Source: Clostridium sp. UBA4548 (lineage in GTDB: Bacteria > Bacillota > Clostridia > Clostridiales > Clostridiaceae). From it: a stretch of DNA of 64,000 nt. The DNA is taken from the NCBI RefSeq assembly GCF_002387895.1, contig NZ_DGLI01000044.1, positions 245,940 through 309,939 on the forward strand, read 5' to 3'. Made by a program: the position numbers and the translations under genes. The notes below the pieces were generated by a model that worked only from the letters and a program-made list of their open reading frames with translations, was not told the DNA's origin and ran no database searches. Positions 27,592 to 36,488 of the stretch are shown here, one piece after another. Position 1 is the first letter of the stretch. Each line of letters starts with the position of its first letter.

Positions 27592-27618
27592 AAGGCTTAT
27601 CTTACTGAGATAAGCCTT
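27592..27618 (+). terminator. hairpin terminator of the tandem GNAT gene
   Basis: AAGGCTTATCT (27592-27602) pairs perfectly with AGATAAGCCTT (27608-27618), 5-base loop, followed by TAAATTTTATT. It lies 205 bases after the stop and directly beyond the end of the CD3324 relic, and could serve both strands. Confidence 0.65.
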
Positions 27619-27624
27619 TAAATT

Positions 27625-27867
27625 TTATTCATTTTCTCTTTTCATTTTTAAAATAATTCCTTGTATACTTTTCATTGATAAAAAGTACATCTCAGAAAGT
27701 GATTTTATAGATACACCCTCTTGGTATTTCTTTTAGATATTTATATTTCTATCAGTGGTTTCCTTTTTACTCTTAGTAGTTTCTCCCCAGGCTTTTCTAC
27801 TTCCTTCCCTTCTAGGAATATTAATAAAATCTTCTTACTTATACTTATTTGCTTGTTTGAAGATGTC
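27625..27867 (-). pseudogene. decayed CD3324-family helix-turn-helix protein
   Basis: In one minus-strand frame, DIFKQANKYK, stop, EDFINIPRREGSRKAWGETT, then TTDRNINI, stop, and YQEGVSIKSLSEMYFLSMKS with IQGIILKMKRENE. This is the order of a CD3324-type protein: a short helix, the FINIPRREGSRKAWGE box, then an HTH. Two in-frame stops and a lost start show it is dead. From 27868 to 28187 I see only a weak CCTCA/TGAGG dyad near 27968-28003. Confidence 0.65.
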
Positions 27868-28217
27868 TAAAGCTTTCCTAAGAATTTAAGCTAAATATTT
27901 CAAAATACATTGATTGAAAAACAAAAACATAGGGTTGAAATATATTTTATCAGCTTTATATAGTACCGAAAACCTCACTCTTATTTCATAAAAAAGAATG
28001 AGGCGGTTTAAAATACCTTCTCTATCCTCAGTATACCTTTCCATTGGAGTTAAATATCTTCCACTAATCTAACCATCTAGTGATATTACTACCTAATATA
28101 TTCCAAAGCTAAAGATTCTTTCTAAATAGCCGAAATTTATTTTGTAGACTTTATCCACAAAGTATCTTTTTAAACTACGTCTAATGTATGCGCACAATAA
28201 AAGGAGGTCTAACTTTA

Positions 28218-29426
28218 GTGAAAATTAATTTTAAAACAGTCTTATCATATATTACTTATCTTTTTATTCTTTCGGGGTGTTTTTTTGTGATTAAGAAAAT
28301 TCCTTCATTCACACCTCCTGTTATACTTGTTATTAAGTATTTATCATATGTTATTTTTGGGTTAGGAATCATCTTAAGCATTCGCTTTAATCGAGGAAGG
28401 GTTTTTTTGATAATTTTGCTACTTACCTTATCTCAATTATTTTTAAACTATTATTCAAAACTTTCAATAACCAATACAAATTATAATCAAATCCTTTACC
28501 CCGCCATGTGCATTCTTATACCTATTAATATTATTATTTTCTCGCACTTAAAGGAGAGAGGCTTATTCTCTATGTGGGGAAAAATACGTATTGCGTTTAT
28601 ATTAATCGAGTTGTTTGTTATACATAAAATTGCTATACTAGCCAATTCATCAATACTTAAGATTTTGAATTTTAAATTCATTAATGCCCCTTTAGAAAAA
28701 ACTTTAATGAATCAAACAGTTTTACTAACATTCTTTTTAGCTGTAATATTTTTAATAATAAAAGCATATGTGAAAAAAAATGTCTTTGCAGTGCAATTAA
28801 TAGGTGTCCTTATTTCCGTTTTCATAGCTCTCTTTTTCAGTAATGATAAGTTATCTTTTTCTATATTTTTAAGTGCTGCTGGTTTAATGTTAATTATCAG
28901 CATCATTGAGGACTCCTACTCTATGGCATATCTTGATGAACTTACGGGAATTCCTTCTCGTCGTGCCCTTAGGGAGGACTTGCTGAAACTAGGAACTAAA
29001 TATGTTATTGCAATGGTGGATATTGATTTTTTTAAAAAATTCAATGATAAATATGGACATGATGTTGGAGATGATGTTTTAAAATTAGTAGCTTCCAACT
29101 TAGTACAGGTCACAGGTGGTGGAAAAGCTTTTCGTTATGGTGGGGAAGAATTTACAATTCTGTTTCCAGGTAAATCTATAAATGACGCATTACCCCATTT
29201 GGAAAGCTTACGCGAACAAATTTCTAAAGCAGCATACACAAAAAAATCCTCAAAAGGTCAAAAATCCAAAGCTAAATCTACAAATTCAAGTAAATTATTT
29301 GTTACTATAAGTATTGGAGTATGTGAAAAAAACAGTAAATTTAAGTACCCACAGGATGTAATAAAAGGAGCTGATAAGGCTCTGTACAGAGCTAAGAAAA
29401 AAGGTAGAAACTGTGTAAGCAAATAA
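28218..29426 (+). CDS. membrane diguanylate cyclase (GGDEF domain)
   Basis: This 402-residue protein should make the second messenger cyclic di-GMP. About eight transmembrane segments occupy the first 235 residues, an uncharacterised sensory region. The GGDEF domain follows: AYLDELTGIPSRRALREDL, VDIDFFKKFNDKYGHDVGDD, then RYGGEEF at residues 306-312, and GADKALYRAKKKGRN. The inhibitory RxxD site five residues before GGEEF is absent, so product inhibition is not expected. GTG 28218 is chosen because AAAGGAGGT lies nine bases before it; the ATG at 28188 is upstream of that site. Confidence 0.9.
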   Translation: MKINFKTVLSYITYLFILSGCFFVIKKIPSFTPPVILVIKYLSYVIFGLGIILSIRFNRGRVFLIILLLTLSQLFLNYYSKLSITNTNYNQILYPAMCILIPINIIIFSHLKERGLFSMWGKIRIAFILIELFVIHKIAILANSSILKILNFKFINAPLEKTLMNQTVLLTFFLAVIFLIIKAYVKKNVFAVQLIGVLISVFIALFFSNDKLSFSIFLSAAGLMLIISIIEDSYSMAYLDELTGIPSRRALREDLLKLGTKYVIAMVDIDFFKKFNDKYGHDVGDDVLKLVASNLVQVTGGGKAFRYGGEEFTILFPGKSINDALPHLESLREQISKAAYTKKSSKGQKSKAKSTNSSKLFVTISIGVCEKNSKFKYPQDVIKGADKALYRAKKKGRNCVSK

Positions 29427-29493
29427 AAACTCCCTATAATTTGAACACCTAATTGATTTACTACAAAGCTTCTAATGGAAAGGAGAGTTTTAC

Positions 29494-30651
29494 ATGGCTA
29501 TAACTATAATTGAAGCAACAAAACTAGAAACCTTTAAAAACTTTAGATTAATTTCAGGCATCAGTGGGCTAAACAGGGAAGTTGAGAAAGTTGGCATACT
29601 TGATTGGGAATTCTTCTCCAAATCAGAGTGGGTCTTTAATAAAGGGGAATTTGTCCTTACTAGTCTTTTATTTGCAAGGGATAATCCAGAGTTTATATTG
29701 GAAGCTGTTAAAGAATTAATTAAAGATGGTGCCAGTGGTTTAGCCTTCAAGAATATTTATTATAAGGATCTCCCCATGGAGGTTATAGATTATTCAAATA
29801 AAAATTCCTTTCCTATATTTATCTTTGATAATAGTGTTTATTTTGAAGATATTATTACGGAGGTAATGGATAAAATAAGGTTTTCAGAAAATCATGAACT
29901 AATGGAATCGAAAATTGATATTCTTATTAAAAAGAGTCTAAATAAAACCACTGTAAAGGAAATTGCCTTAGAAATTAACAGCAGCTTTAAAGAAAACTTT
30001 TTTGTGGTTTATTGCAAAAATATAAAATATATTCATAGCGATATTATAATAAGCTCTATTGAGAGGCTAAAAAGAAAAAAGATAATTGGACTTCACAGCA
30101 CTGCTTTGAAATACAGAAATGGGTTATTGATTATTTTTACTGAGGATAGGATAGATCTAAGAAACTTTAAAAACAGTGTAGATCATCTAATAAATACCCT
30201 TGGCATTGAGGTTTTAGATTACTATATTGGAGTAAGTAGCCTCCACTCCACCCTTGTGGAATTAGATCAAGGAATAAAGGAGAGCCTTTTTGCTCAAAAA
30301 ACTGGTGAGGTTTCCACTCTAACCTTCAACTATTTTAATGACATTGGAATTTTCAGCATCCTTATGCCCTTTGTAGATGAGACTTGGATGCAAGGCTTTT
30401 ACAATAGAATACTACACCCTATTAAAAGTTATGATGAAAAATACAATAGTGAGCTGTTTCATACAGCCATAAAATATATTGAAAACGATGGAAAAATAAT
30501 TGAAACTGCAAACACATTGTTTTTGCATAAAAACACAATTAGATATAGAATCGGTAAAATAAAAGAACTGTTAAACATGGAGGATTGTGAAGGAAGCTTC
30601 TATGAGCAGCTGTCAATTGCAGTAAAGTTGTATAAGATATATAACCTGTAG
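29494..30651 (+). CDS. PucR-family transcriptional regulator
   Basis: This 385-residue regulator carries an N-terminal PucR/ligand-binding domain (FRLISGISGLNREVEKVGIL, EWVFNKGEFVLTSLLFARD). A middle CdaR/GGDEF-like segment is followed by a C-terminal HTH of the PucR type: IENDGKIIETANTLFLHKNT and IRYRIGKIKELL. Relatives control purine, proline or GABA catabolism, and here no such pathway adjoins it. The next gene downstream is a DMT exporter, separated by a 15-bp palindrome at 30812. That exporter is a plausible target, by inference. Confidence 0.87.
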   Translation: MAITIIEATKLETFKNFRLISGISGLNREVEKVGILDWEFFSKSEWVFNKGEFVLTSLLFARDNPEFILEAVKELIKDGASGLAFKNIYYKDLPMEVIDYSNKNSFPIFIFDNSVYFEDIITEVMDKIRFSENHELMESKIDILIKKSLNKTTVKEIALEINSSFKENFFVVYCKNIKYIHSDIIISSIERLKRKKIIGLHSTALKYRNGLLIIFTEDRIDLRNFKNSVDHLINTLGIEVLDYYIGVSSLHSTLVELDQGIKESLFAQKTGEVSTLTFNYFNDIGIFSILMPFVDETWMQGFYNRILHPIKSYDEKYNSELFHTAIKYIENDGKIIETANTLFLHKNTIRYRIGKIKELLNMEDCEGSFYEQLSIAVKLYKIYNL

Positions 30652-30811
30652 ACTGAAGTAAAAAGTTCTACGGTATTTGAAAAAAATGATAAGCCTAATA
30701 TGTGAAGTATTATTTCATACTCACTGTAAACTCTTAAAGTATTTAAAGAACCTATAGAATAAGCATATTTCTAAGGTTCTTTTTATATTACCTAACTTTA
30801 TAAAAGCACTA

Positions 30812-30826
30812 TTGTACAAAGTACAA
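30812..30826 (+). promoter_or_regulatory. perfect 15-bp palindrome upstream of DMT transporter
   Basis: TTGTACAAAGTACAA is a 6-3-6 perfect palindrome. A GTACAA half-site recurs at 30852-30857. It is 106 bases before the exporter ATG, suiting an operator, and the PucR product encoded just upstream is the nearest candidate binder. Confidence 0.5.
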
Positions 30827-30931
30827 AAATTCATCACTATATTTATATTTCGTACAAATAAATTCAAGTGAAAAAAATGGTATTATTAAAGTAATGAATA
30901 AAAAATCTTGTGTAATAAAGGAGATGATTAA

Positions 30932-31849
30932 ATGAATAATAAAAGATTAATTGCTAATCTGCTTCTAATTCTTACCGCTGCAATTTGGGGCTTTGCCTTT
31001 GTTGCACAAAGAGTAGGTTCCCAATTTGTAGGAGCCTTCACTTTCAACGGAATTAGGTTTGCTCTTGGAGCTCTATCACTAGTACCTTTAATTATTTTTT
31101 TAGATAAAAGAAAAGAAAATAGTGAGGAAAGTACAGAAAAACCAAATTTAAAAGCCACGTTACTCCCTGGAATATTGGTGGGTTTGATTTTATATGCTGG
31201 TGCAACCCTTCAACAAGTGGGACTTTTCTATACAACAGTAGGAAATGCAAGCTTTATAACAGGGCTTTACATGGTGTTCGTTCCAATTATAGGCATATTT
31301 TTAAAACATAAAATTGGTAAAAACTCCTGGGTTGGAGTTATACTTGCAATTATAGGACTTTATCTTTTAAGTATAAATGAAAATTTCAGCATAAGCTATG
31401 GTGATCTTCTTGAGGTTATAGGCGCAATTTTCTGGGCTGTACACATATTGGCAATAGATAACTTTACAAAACGAATAGATCCTTTAAAGCTTTCCTTTAT
31501 GCAGTTTGCAACTTGCTCTATTTTGAGTCTTATAACTGCTTTCATATTTGAAGATATAACAATCAGTGGTATTTCAAGTGCTTTTATACCTATACTTTAC
31601 GGCGGTCTTCTTTCAGTAGGAGTAGCTTATACCCTTCAGGTAGTAGCACAAAAGGATGCTAAACCTTCCCATGCTGCAATTATATTAAGTATGGAATCGG
31701 TTTTTGGTGCCATTGGTGGTGCAGTTCTTCTTGGAGAAAGTATGAGTGGCAGAGGATATCTTGGCTGTGCTCTTATCCTTGCAGGAATACTTGTATCACA
31801 AATAAAATTTTCTCCAGAAAAAGCCCTCGTCAGTGAGGCAGTAGATTAA
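30932..31849 (+). CDS. DMT-superfamily (EamA) transporter
   Basis: This 305-residue protein has ten predicted helices made of two EamA repeats. The first is LLLILTAAIWGFAFVAQRVG with FTFNGIRFALGALSLVPLI. The second is GDLLEVIGAIFWAVHILAID with FMQFATCSILSLITAFIF. Members export amino acids, purines or drugs. The start is ATG behind AAAGGAG. Its position after a PucR gene and its own palindromic upstream site suggest substrate-responsive expression. The substrate is unknown. Confidence 0.9.
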   Translation: MNNKRLIANLLLILTAAIWGFAFVAQRVGSQFVGAFTFNGIRFALGALSLVPLIIFLDKRKENSEESTEKPNLKATLLPGILVGLILYAGATLQQVGLFYTTVGNASFITGLYMVFVPIIGIFLKHKIGKNSWVGVILAIIGLYLLSINENFSISYGDLLEVIGAIFWAVHILAIDNFTKRIDPLKLSFMQFATCSILSLITAFIFEDITISGISSAFIPILYGGLLSVGVAYTLQVVAQKDAKPSHAAIILSMESVFGAIGGAVLLGESMSGRGYLGCALILAGILVSQIKFSPEKALVSEAVD

Positions 31850-31883
31850 AAAACGCTCTAATAGATAAATATTCAAAGTTACA

Positions 31884-31918
31884 AAATCCCTCAATTCCTT
31901 TTTAGGATTGGGGGATTT
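31884..31918 (+). terminator. hairpin terminator of the DMT gene
   Basis: AAATCCCTCAATTCCT (31884-31899) pairs with AGGATTGGGGGATTT (31904-31918), followed by TTTTTAATT. It is a strong rho-independent terminator 35 bases past the stop. From 31925 to 32275 the DNA is A/T-rich and holds only a small ACTTC/GAAGT dyad near 32081-32095. Confidence 0.85.
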
Positions 31919-32292
31919 TTTTAATTATATAACTTGAAACACTTAAAATGCTGCGAATTATTACATTATTCGACAAATAATTTCATTTTTCACCCCAATT
32001 TATTAACTTGAAATTTCGTATGTTATAAATGGTTATTTTTAGCTTAACTAGAATATTGTACTTACATGGATTTCAGTGATACTTCTGTAAGAAGTGGAAG
32101 GCCTTAGTTAAAATTTAATTTTTATGGAAGCAAAATCCCCTTCCAAAGTCACTATATAAAATGAACTTGTTCATTATTTAAAGAAATAAAAACTTTTTTT
32201 AGTACTTCTATGTGATTGTTAGGACAACCAATAGGTATGTAAATATTTATTAAAAATATTTTAAGACAGTTAGTTAAGGAGTTGTTATTTAT

Positions 32293-34131
32293 ATGTTGAA
32301 AAATATGCAGAATGGTCAGTATATACCTGGCTTAGATGGACTTCGTGCTTTTGCAGTATTAGCAGTTATTAGTTACCACTTTAATTTAAGTTTTGCTATG
32401 GGTGGTTTCTTAGGAGTGGATGTGTTTTTTGTTATATCTGGTTATCTCATAACCTCAAAAATACTACCACAGTTAGAAAGCAGAGATAAATTTAGTTTAC
32501 GAGAATTTTGGACTAAGCGAATTAGAAGATTGCTACCAGCTGTATTGACAATGATTACCACCACCTTTATATGGGTAACACTTTTTAATAGGAAATTCAT
32601 AACTACAGTTTTATCAGATGGGCTCTCCTCTATTATCTACGGAAGCAACTGGTGGTTCATTTTTCACAAAGTTTCTTATTTCGATAGTTTTAATTCCCCT
32701 TCTCCACTGAAAAATCTTTGGTCCTTAGCTATAGAAGAACAGTTTTACATTATTTGGCCAATTGCTCTATTAATAGGTCTTAAGTTCTTTAAAAGCAGAA
32801 TTAAGTTTGCTAACTTTGTTTTTATGCTAGCTTTAGGTTCAGGAATACTTATGGGTATAATGTATAAACCAGGTTTGGATCCTAGCCGTGTATATTATGG
32901 CACAGATACTAGAGCCTTTGAATTACTAATAGGCTGTTATATGGCTATGCTTTTTCCAATAAAAAAAGTTTTATCCACTAAAACTAATACAAAAAAAATA
33001 AAAACCTTAAATATTACAAGTATGATTACCTTCACAGTGTTTATTCTCAGTGTAATCTTCGTCAATGAATATGAAAGCTTTTTATATAGAGGTGGTATGC
33101 TTCTACTTAGCTTAAATGCAGCAATACTTACAGCTTGCATATGTAATCCTAAAAGCTACTTAGGTCACTTACTTTCCTGGAAGCCTCTTAGCTTAATTGG
33201 TAAAAGATCCTATGGAATTTATCTTTGGCATTATCCTATTATTATTTTAACTACACCAGCTGCTGAAACTGGAAATTACACTGAAATTCGTATATTCCTC
33301 CAAATACTTTTTACCTTTATTATTGCCGAGGTTTCTTATCAGTACATAGAAATACCTATACAAAAGTATGGGTTTAGGGAGTTTTATAAAAAACATAATC
33401 CAATTAATAAGTTAAAGTTAGATAAGTTAAAATTTAAAAAGATATCTTTTTCTAGGAGCCTTGCAATTACAGTAGTATTTTCTATGTTTATAATGGTTAA
33501 CCTTTTTAGTTCAGTTGTTGCAAGAGCTAAACAGCAAGCCTATGTAGCTGAATTACTTAAACCTGAAATCATTCCAAAACATACAAAGGAAATCAAGGTG
33601 ATTGAAGATCCAATTATAACTGAAATTGCACAAATTGAGCCAATTTCTCCAGTTAACACTAAATCTTATGATGAAATACTAGCAATTGGAGATTCTGTGA
33701 TGCTAGACATTGAGGAAAGTCTCCATAAAATACATAATAACATCACCATAGACGGAAAAGTTGGAAGGCAACTCTTTCAAGCTATTGAACTTGCACCTAC
33801 ATATTCAGACTTTAATGCTGAAAATAAAGCAGTAATTATAGGACTGGGAACAAATGGTTATTTCACCGATAGTCAAATTAACACCTTACTTGATGCCTTT
33901 GATAAAACTGATATTTACTTAGTAAACGTTCGTGTTCCACGTCAATGGGAAAAACAAGTTAACAACGCTTTGAGTAAAAAAGCAGAAGAAAGAGATAATG
34001 TAACTTTGATTGATTGGTATTCCACATCAATTAGCCATCCTGAGTATTTCGCAGATGATGGTGTGCATCTTCAGCCTAAAGGAGTTGAAGTTTTAACTAC
34101 TCTTATAGAACAAGCTATAAAAGAAAATTAA
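32293..34131 (+). CDS. OatA-like peptidoglycan/surface O-acyltransferase
   Basis: This 612-residue two-domain membrane enzyme has an acyltransferase-3 domain with about eleven helices (residues 1-415). It opens with YIPGLDGLRAFAVLAVISYH, whose His is the usual catalytic residue, and contains FFVISGYLITSKIL and LWSLAIEEQFYIIWP. An extracellular SGNH esterase-like domain follows, with AIGDSVMLD as block I, GLGTNGYF as block III and DDGVHLQPKG as block V. OatA transfers acetyl groups to muramic acid and confers lysozyme resistance. The exact glycan target here is inferred. ATG follows AAGGAGTTG. Confidence 0.88.
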   Translation: MLKNMQNGQYIPGLDGLRAFAVLAVISYHFNLSFAMGGFLGVDVFFVISGYLITSKILPQLESRDKFSLREFWTKRIRRLLPAVLTMITTTFIWVTLFNRKFITTVLSDGLSSIIYGSNWWFIFHKVSYFDSFNSPSPLKNLWSLAIEEQFYIIWPIALLIGLKFFKSRIKFANFVFMLALGSGILMGIMYKPGLDPSRVYYGTDTRAFELLIGCYMAMLFPIKKVLSTKTNTKKIKTLNITSMITFTVFILSVIFVNEYESFLYRGGMLLLSLNAAILTACICNPKSYLGHLLSWKPLSLIGKRSYGIYLWHYPIIILTTPAAETGNYTEIRIFLQILFTFIIAEVSYQYIEIPIQKYGFREFYKKHNPINKLKLDKLKFKKISFSRSLAITVVFSMFIMVNLFSSVVARAKQQAYVAELLKPEIIPKHTKEIKVIEDPIITEIAQIEPISPVNTKSYDEILAIGDSVMLDIEESLHKIHNNITIDGKVGRQLFQAIELAPTYSDFNAENKAVIIGLGTNGYFTDSQINTLLDAFDKTDIYLVNVRVPRQWEKQVNNALSKKAEERDNVTLIDWYSTSISHPEYFADDGVHLQPKGVEVLTTLIEQAIKEN

Positions 34132-34191
34132 AGTTTAAAATAAACTATAAAAGACCATGGAAAACAACTTTTTTACCTTGATTAAGATACA

Positions 34192-34229
34192 AAACCACCA
34201 CATTAAGTTCATGCTTAATGTGGTGGTTT
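34192..34229 (+). terminator. hairpin terminator of the OatA-like gene
   Basis: AAACCACCACATTAAG and CTTAATGTGGTGGTTT are perfect 16-bp arms around TTCATG, followed by ATTAATTTAATTT. It lies 60 bases after the stop. Confidence 0.85.
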
Positions 34230-34322
34230 ATTAATTTAATTTATCCTTAGGCGATACAGTATAGGATTAAAGGTTAGAATTTATAATCTTCATCTTTCAA
34301 AATCCTTCCACCAAAAATCATT

Positions 34323-34370
34323 GACCACATGGTTTGTTTTTGATAAAATAAAAACAGACCACATAGTTTG
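34323..34370 (+). promoter_or_regulatory. direct operator repeats upstream of the TetR gene
   Basis: GACCACATGGTTTG (34323-34336) and GACCACATAGTTTG (34357-34370) differ at one base and start 34 bases apart. The second is flanked by AAAC and GTTT, giving a loose dyad. The pair sits just before the TetR ribosome site, where self-repression would act. Confidence 0.6.
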
Positions 34371-34383
34371 AAAGGTGATGTAT

Positions 34384-35004
34384 ATGAATAGAGAAGAAAA
34401 AAATGAATTGAGTAAAGAAAAAATTATAAATGGCTGCATTAAAGAATTTGGCACTAATGAGTATGTATCTGCATCCTTAAACAATGTTTGTAAAAACAAT
34501 AATATCTCTAAAGGATTGTTGTTTCATTATTACAAGAATAAAGAGGAATTATTTTTAATTTGTGCTGAAAAATGCTTTCAGGAACTAAGTAAGTATTTGG
34601 AGAAAAATTTTCAGTGGCAAGGCAGAGGAATAGATGTGGAACTAAATAATTATTTAAATAAAAGATTAGAGTTTTTTAAAGAAAATAGTTATTATAACCA
34701 AATCTTTATATCAGCAGTATTCAACCCGCCAGAAGGTTTAGAGGATGATATAAAAAACTTAAAAAAGGTACTAGATGATACAAATAAAAAATTTTTAAAT
34801 AGAATTCTTGATGGTAGTCAGTTAAAGGACACTATATATAAGGACAATGCTCTAAATATGATTTTAGAATTCGGTAATTATCTTCAACTAAAATTTAAAT
34901 CTATATATAAAGAAAGAAAAGATAATTACGCTGATGTTATAGCCCAGCAGGATAAAGCTTTTAGTCATATGTTAAATATAATTTTATATGGAATTATTAA
35001 ATAA
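34384..35004 (+). CDS. TetR/AcrR-family regulator
   Basis: This 206-residue repressor-type protein has a TetR helix-turn-helix in the first 55 residues (KEKIINGCIKEFGTNEYVSA, SLNNVCKNNNISKGLLFHYY, KNKEELFLICAEKCF). The all-helical C-terminal ligand domain is poorly conserved. I chose ATG 34384, six bases after AAAGGTG, over in-frame GTG/ATG codons at 34375 and 34378. It begins 14 bases beyond a pair of direct operator repeats and ends 18 bases before the antiporter gene, so the two genes form an autoregulated unit. Confidence 0.87.
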   Translation: MNREEKNELSKEKIINGCIKEFGTNEYVSASLNNVCKNNNISKGLLFHYYKNKEELFLICAEKCFQELSKYLEKNFQWQGRGIDVELNNYLNKRLEFFKENSYYNQIFISAVFNPPEGLEDDIKNLKKVLDDTNKKFLNRILDGSQLKDTIYKDNALNMILEFGNYLQLKFKSIYKERKDNYADVIAQQDKAFSHMLNIILYGIIK

Positions 35005-35022
35005 AACTTTGGAGGAAAGACT

Positions 35023-36276
35023 ATGTTAAAACAAGTAATTTTATTAATTATCTTTGTGTTTATGGCAATTTTTGTTGGTAAGCTTGTGGCAAAAGTTAAA
35101 TTACCTGCAATTTTAGGGTGGTTAATCACAGGTATGATTATTGGCCCCTATGCCCTAGGATTTATGAGTAATGATATGATGAATCAACCTTGGTTTCATA
35201 TTTTAATTAATCTTGGGGAAGTTGCAGTAGGCCTTATGATAGGAACTGAGCTAATATGGAAGGACTTAAAGGAGTCTGGTAAGCAGATATTAGTTATTTG
35301 CTTTACTGAAGCTCTAGGAGCCTTCCTTGTTGTAACCCTTGCCTTTGGGCTTTTATTTATCTTTATGGATATTCCCTTTTATTTAGCCTTTATTTTTGGT
35401 GCAATTGCTTTAGCAACAGCCCCTGCCCCTTCTCTATCAATTATAAATGAATATAAGGCTAAGGGCCCTGTTACCAAGACTTTAATCCCTTTAGCAGCAC
35501 TAGATGATGTTATTGGCTTATTAGTATTCTTTATTGTAATGGGAATAGTTACTAAACTTGTTTCTGACACAAGTTTTCCTATGTATTTTGTGCCATTAAT
35601 GATTTTGCTACCTATTGTTGTGGGAACAATTACTGGCTTTATATCAGGAAAAGCTCTAAAAAAAGAAAGTAATAGAAAAAGTACAACAATAATTGCTTTA
35701 AGTTGTATACTAGGAACGGCTGCAGTGGGCATCTTTATAAATAACTATATACTTCCTTCTCCAGTTATGAACCTAATGCTGGTTGGAGTAACTTTCTCTG
35801 CAGTATTTTCTAATATGATTTCAAAGAAAAGGTTAAATCAGGTAATGGAGGCTGTTAATCCAATCATAGCTATAGCTATGATTATAGTTATATTAAACCT
35901 TGGAGCGCCACTAGATTATCATTTAATAATAGGAGCTGGTCTGTTTACAGCAGTTTATATAATTTCTCGTGCCATAGGAAAAATTGGTGGTTCTTACTTT
36001 GGAGCTGTTACAAGTAACGCTCCTGATACGGTAAAAAAATATTTAGGCTTAACTCTTTTACCCCACTCAGGAGTATCTTTAATTTTCACTGGAATAGCTG
36101 TGAACACCTTAAACGGACCTGCACCAGAATATGCTGAAATTATTCAGGGTACTATAGCTGCTGCTGCTGTTATAAACGAAATTTTTGCTGTTATTTTAGC
36201 AAAGCAAGGTTTTAAATATGCGGGGGAATTAGGAGAATCTGTAGAATACAAAGATAAAATAATTACTAGCAATTAA
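35023..36276 (+). CDS. CPA2-type cation:proton antiporter
   Basis: This 417-residue membrane protein has about twelve helices of the NhaP/Kef-like fold, without a C-terminal TrkA domain. It begins with VAKVKLPAILGWLITGMIIGPY and contains IALATAPAPSLSIINEY and the ion-binding pair in LAALDDVIGLLVFF (about 160-173). An exchange of Na+ or K+ for H+ is expected. ATG follows TTGGAGGAAAGACT. It is the second gene of a TetR-controlled pair. TetR control of an antiporter suggests it responds to a chemical inducer rather than only to salt. Confidence 0.85.
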   Translation: MLKQVILLIIFVFMAIFVGKLVAKVKLPAILGWLITGMIIGPYALGFMSNDMMNQPWFHILINLGEVAVGLMIGTELIWKDLKESGKQILVICFTEALGAFLVVTLAFGLLFIFMDIPFYLAFIFGAIALATAPAPSLSIINEYKAKGPVTKTLIPLAALDDVIGLLVFFIVMGIVTKLVSDTSFPMYFVPLMILLPIVVGTITGFISGKALKKESNRKSTTIIALSCILGTAAVGIFINNYILPSPVMNLMLVGVTFSAVFSNMISKKRLNQVMEAVNPIIAIAMIIVILNLGAPLDYHLIIGAGLFTAVYIISRAIGKIGGSYFGAVTSNAPDTVKKYLGLTLLPHSGVSLIFTGIAVNTLNGPAPEYAEIIQGTIAAAAVINEIFAVILAKQGFKYAGELGESVEYKDKIITSN

Positions 36277-36300
36277 ATGTCAGTGATTATTTTGCAAGAA

Positions 36301-36333
36301 AAATAGCCCTAGTCATTTTGATTAGGGCTATTT
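36301..36333. terminator. hairpin terminator of the antiporter gene
   Basis: AAATAGCCCTAGTCA and TGATTAGGGCTATTT pair with one mismatch around TTT, with A/T runs on both sides. The core AGCCCTA/TAGGGCT recurs at 22101 and in the bceB terminator. Confidence 0.75.
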
Positions 36334-36488
36334 ATAATCAAAGAGTATCATTTTTCGCAAGTATGTTTTTGGTAATGTTTGGTTCTTCTTTGAAGCTCTT
36401 TAGAAGCTCCTGCAATTTCGCATTTTTTTCTTTTATAAAAAGACTACTCTTACATCCAATGAACTAAATATAAACGATTTCTAACTAT

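Noticed and set aside
30660..32290. tRNA or rRNA genes anywhere in the window
   Set aside because: No cloverleaf with GTTC and CCA-type ends or rRNA signature was recognised on either strand.
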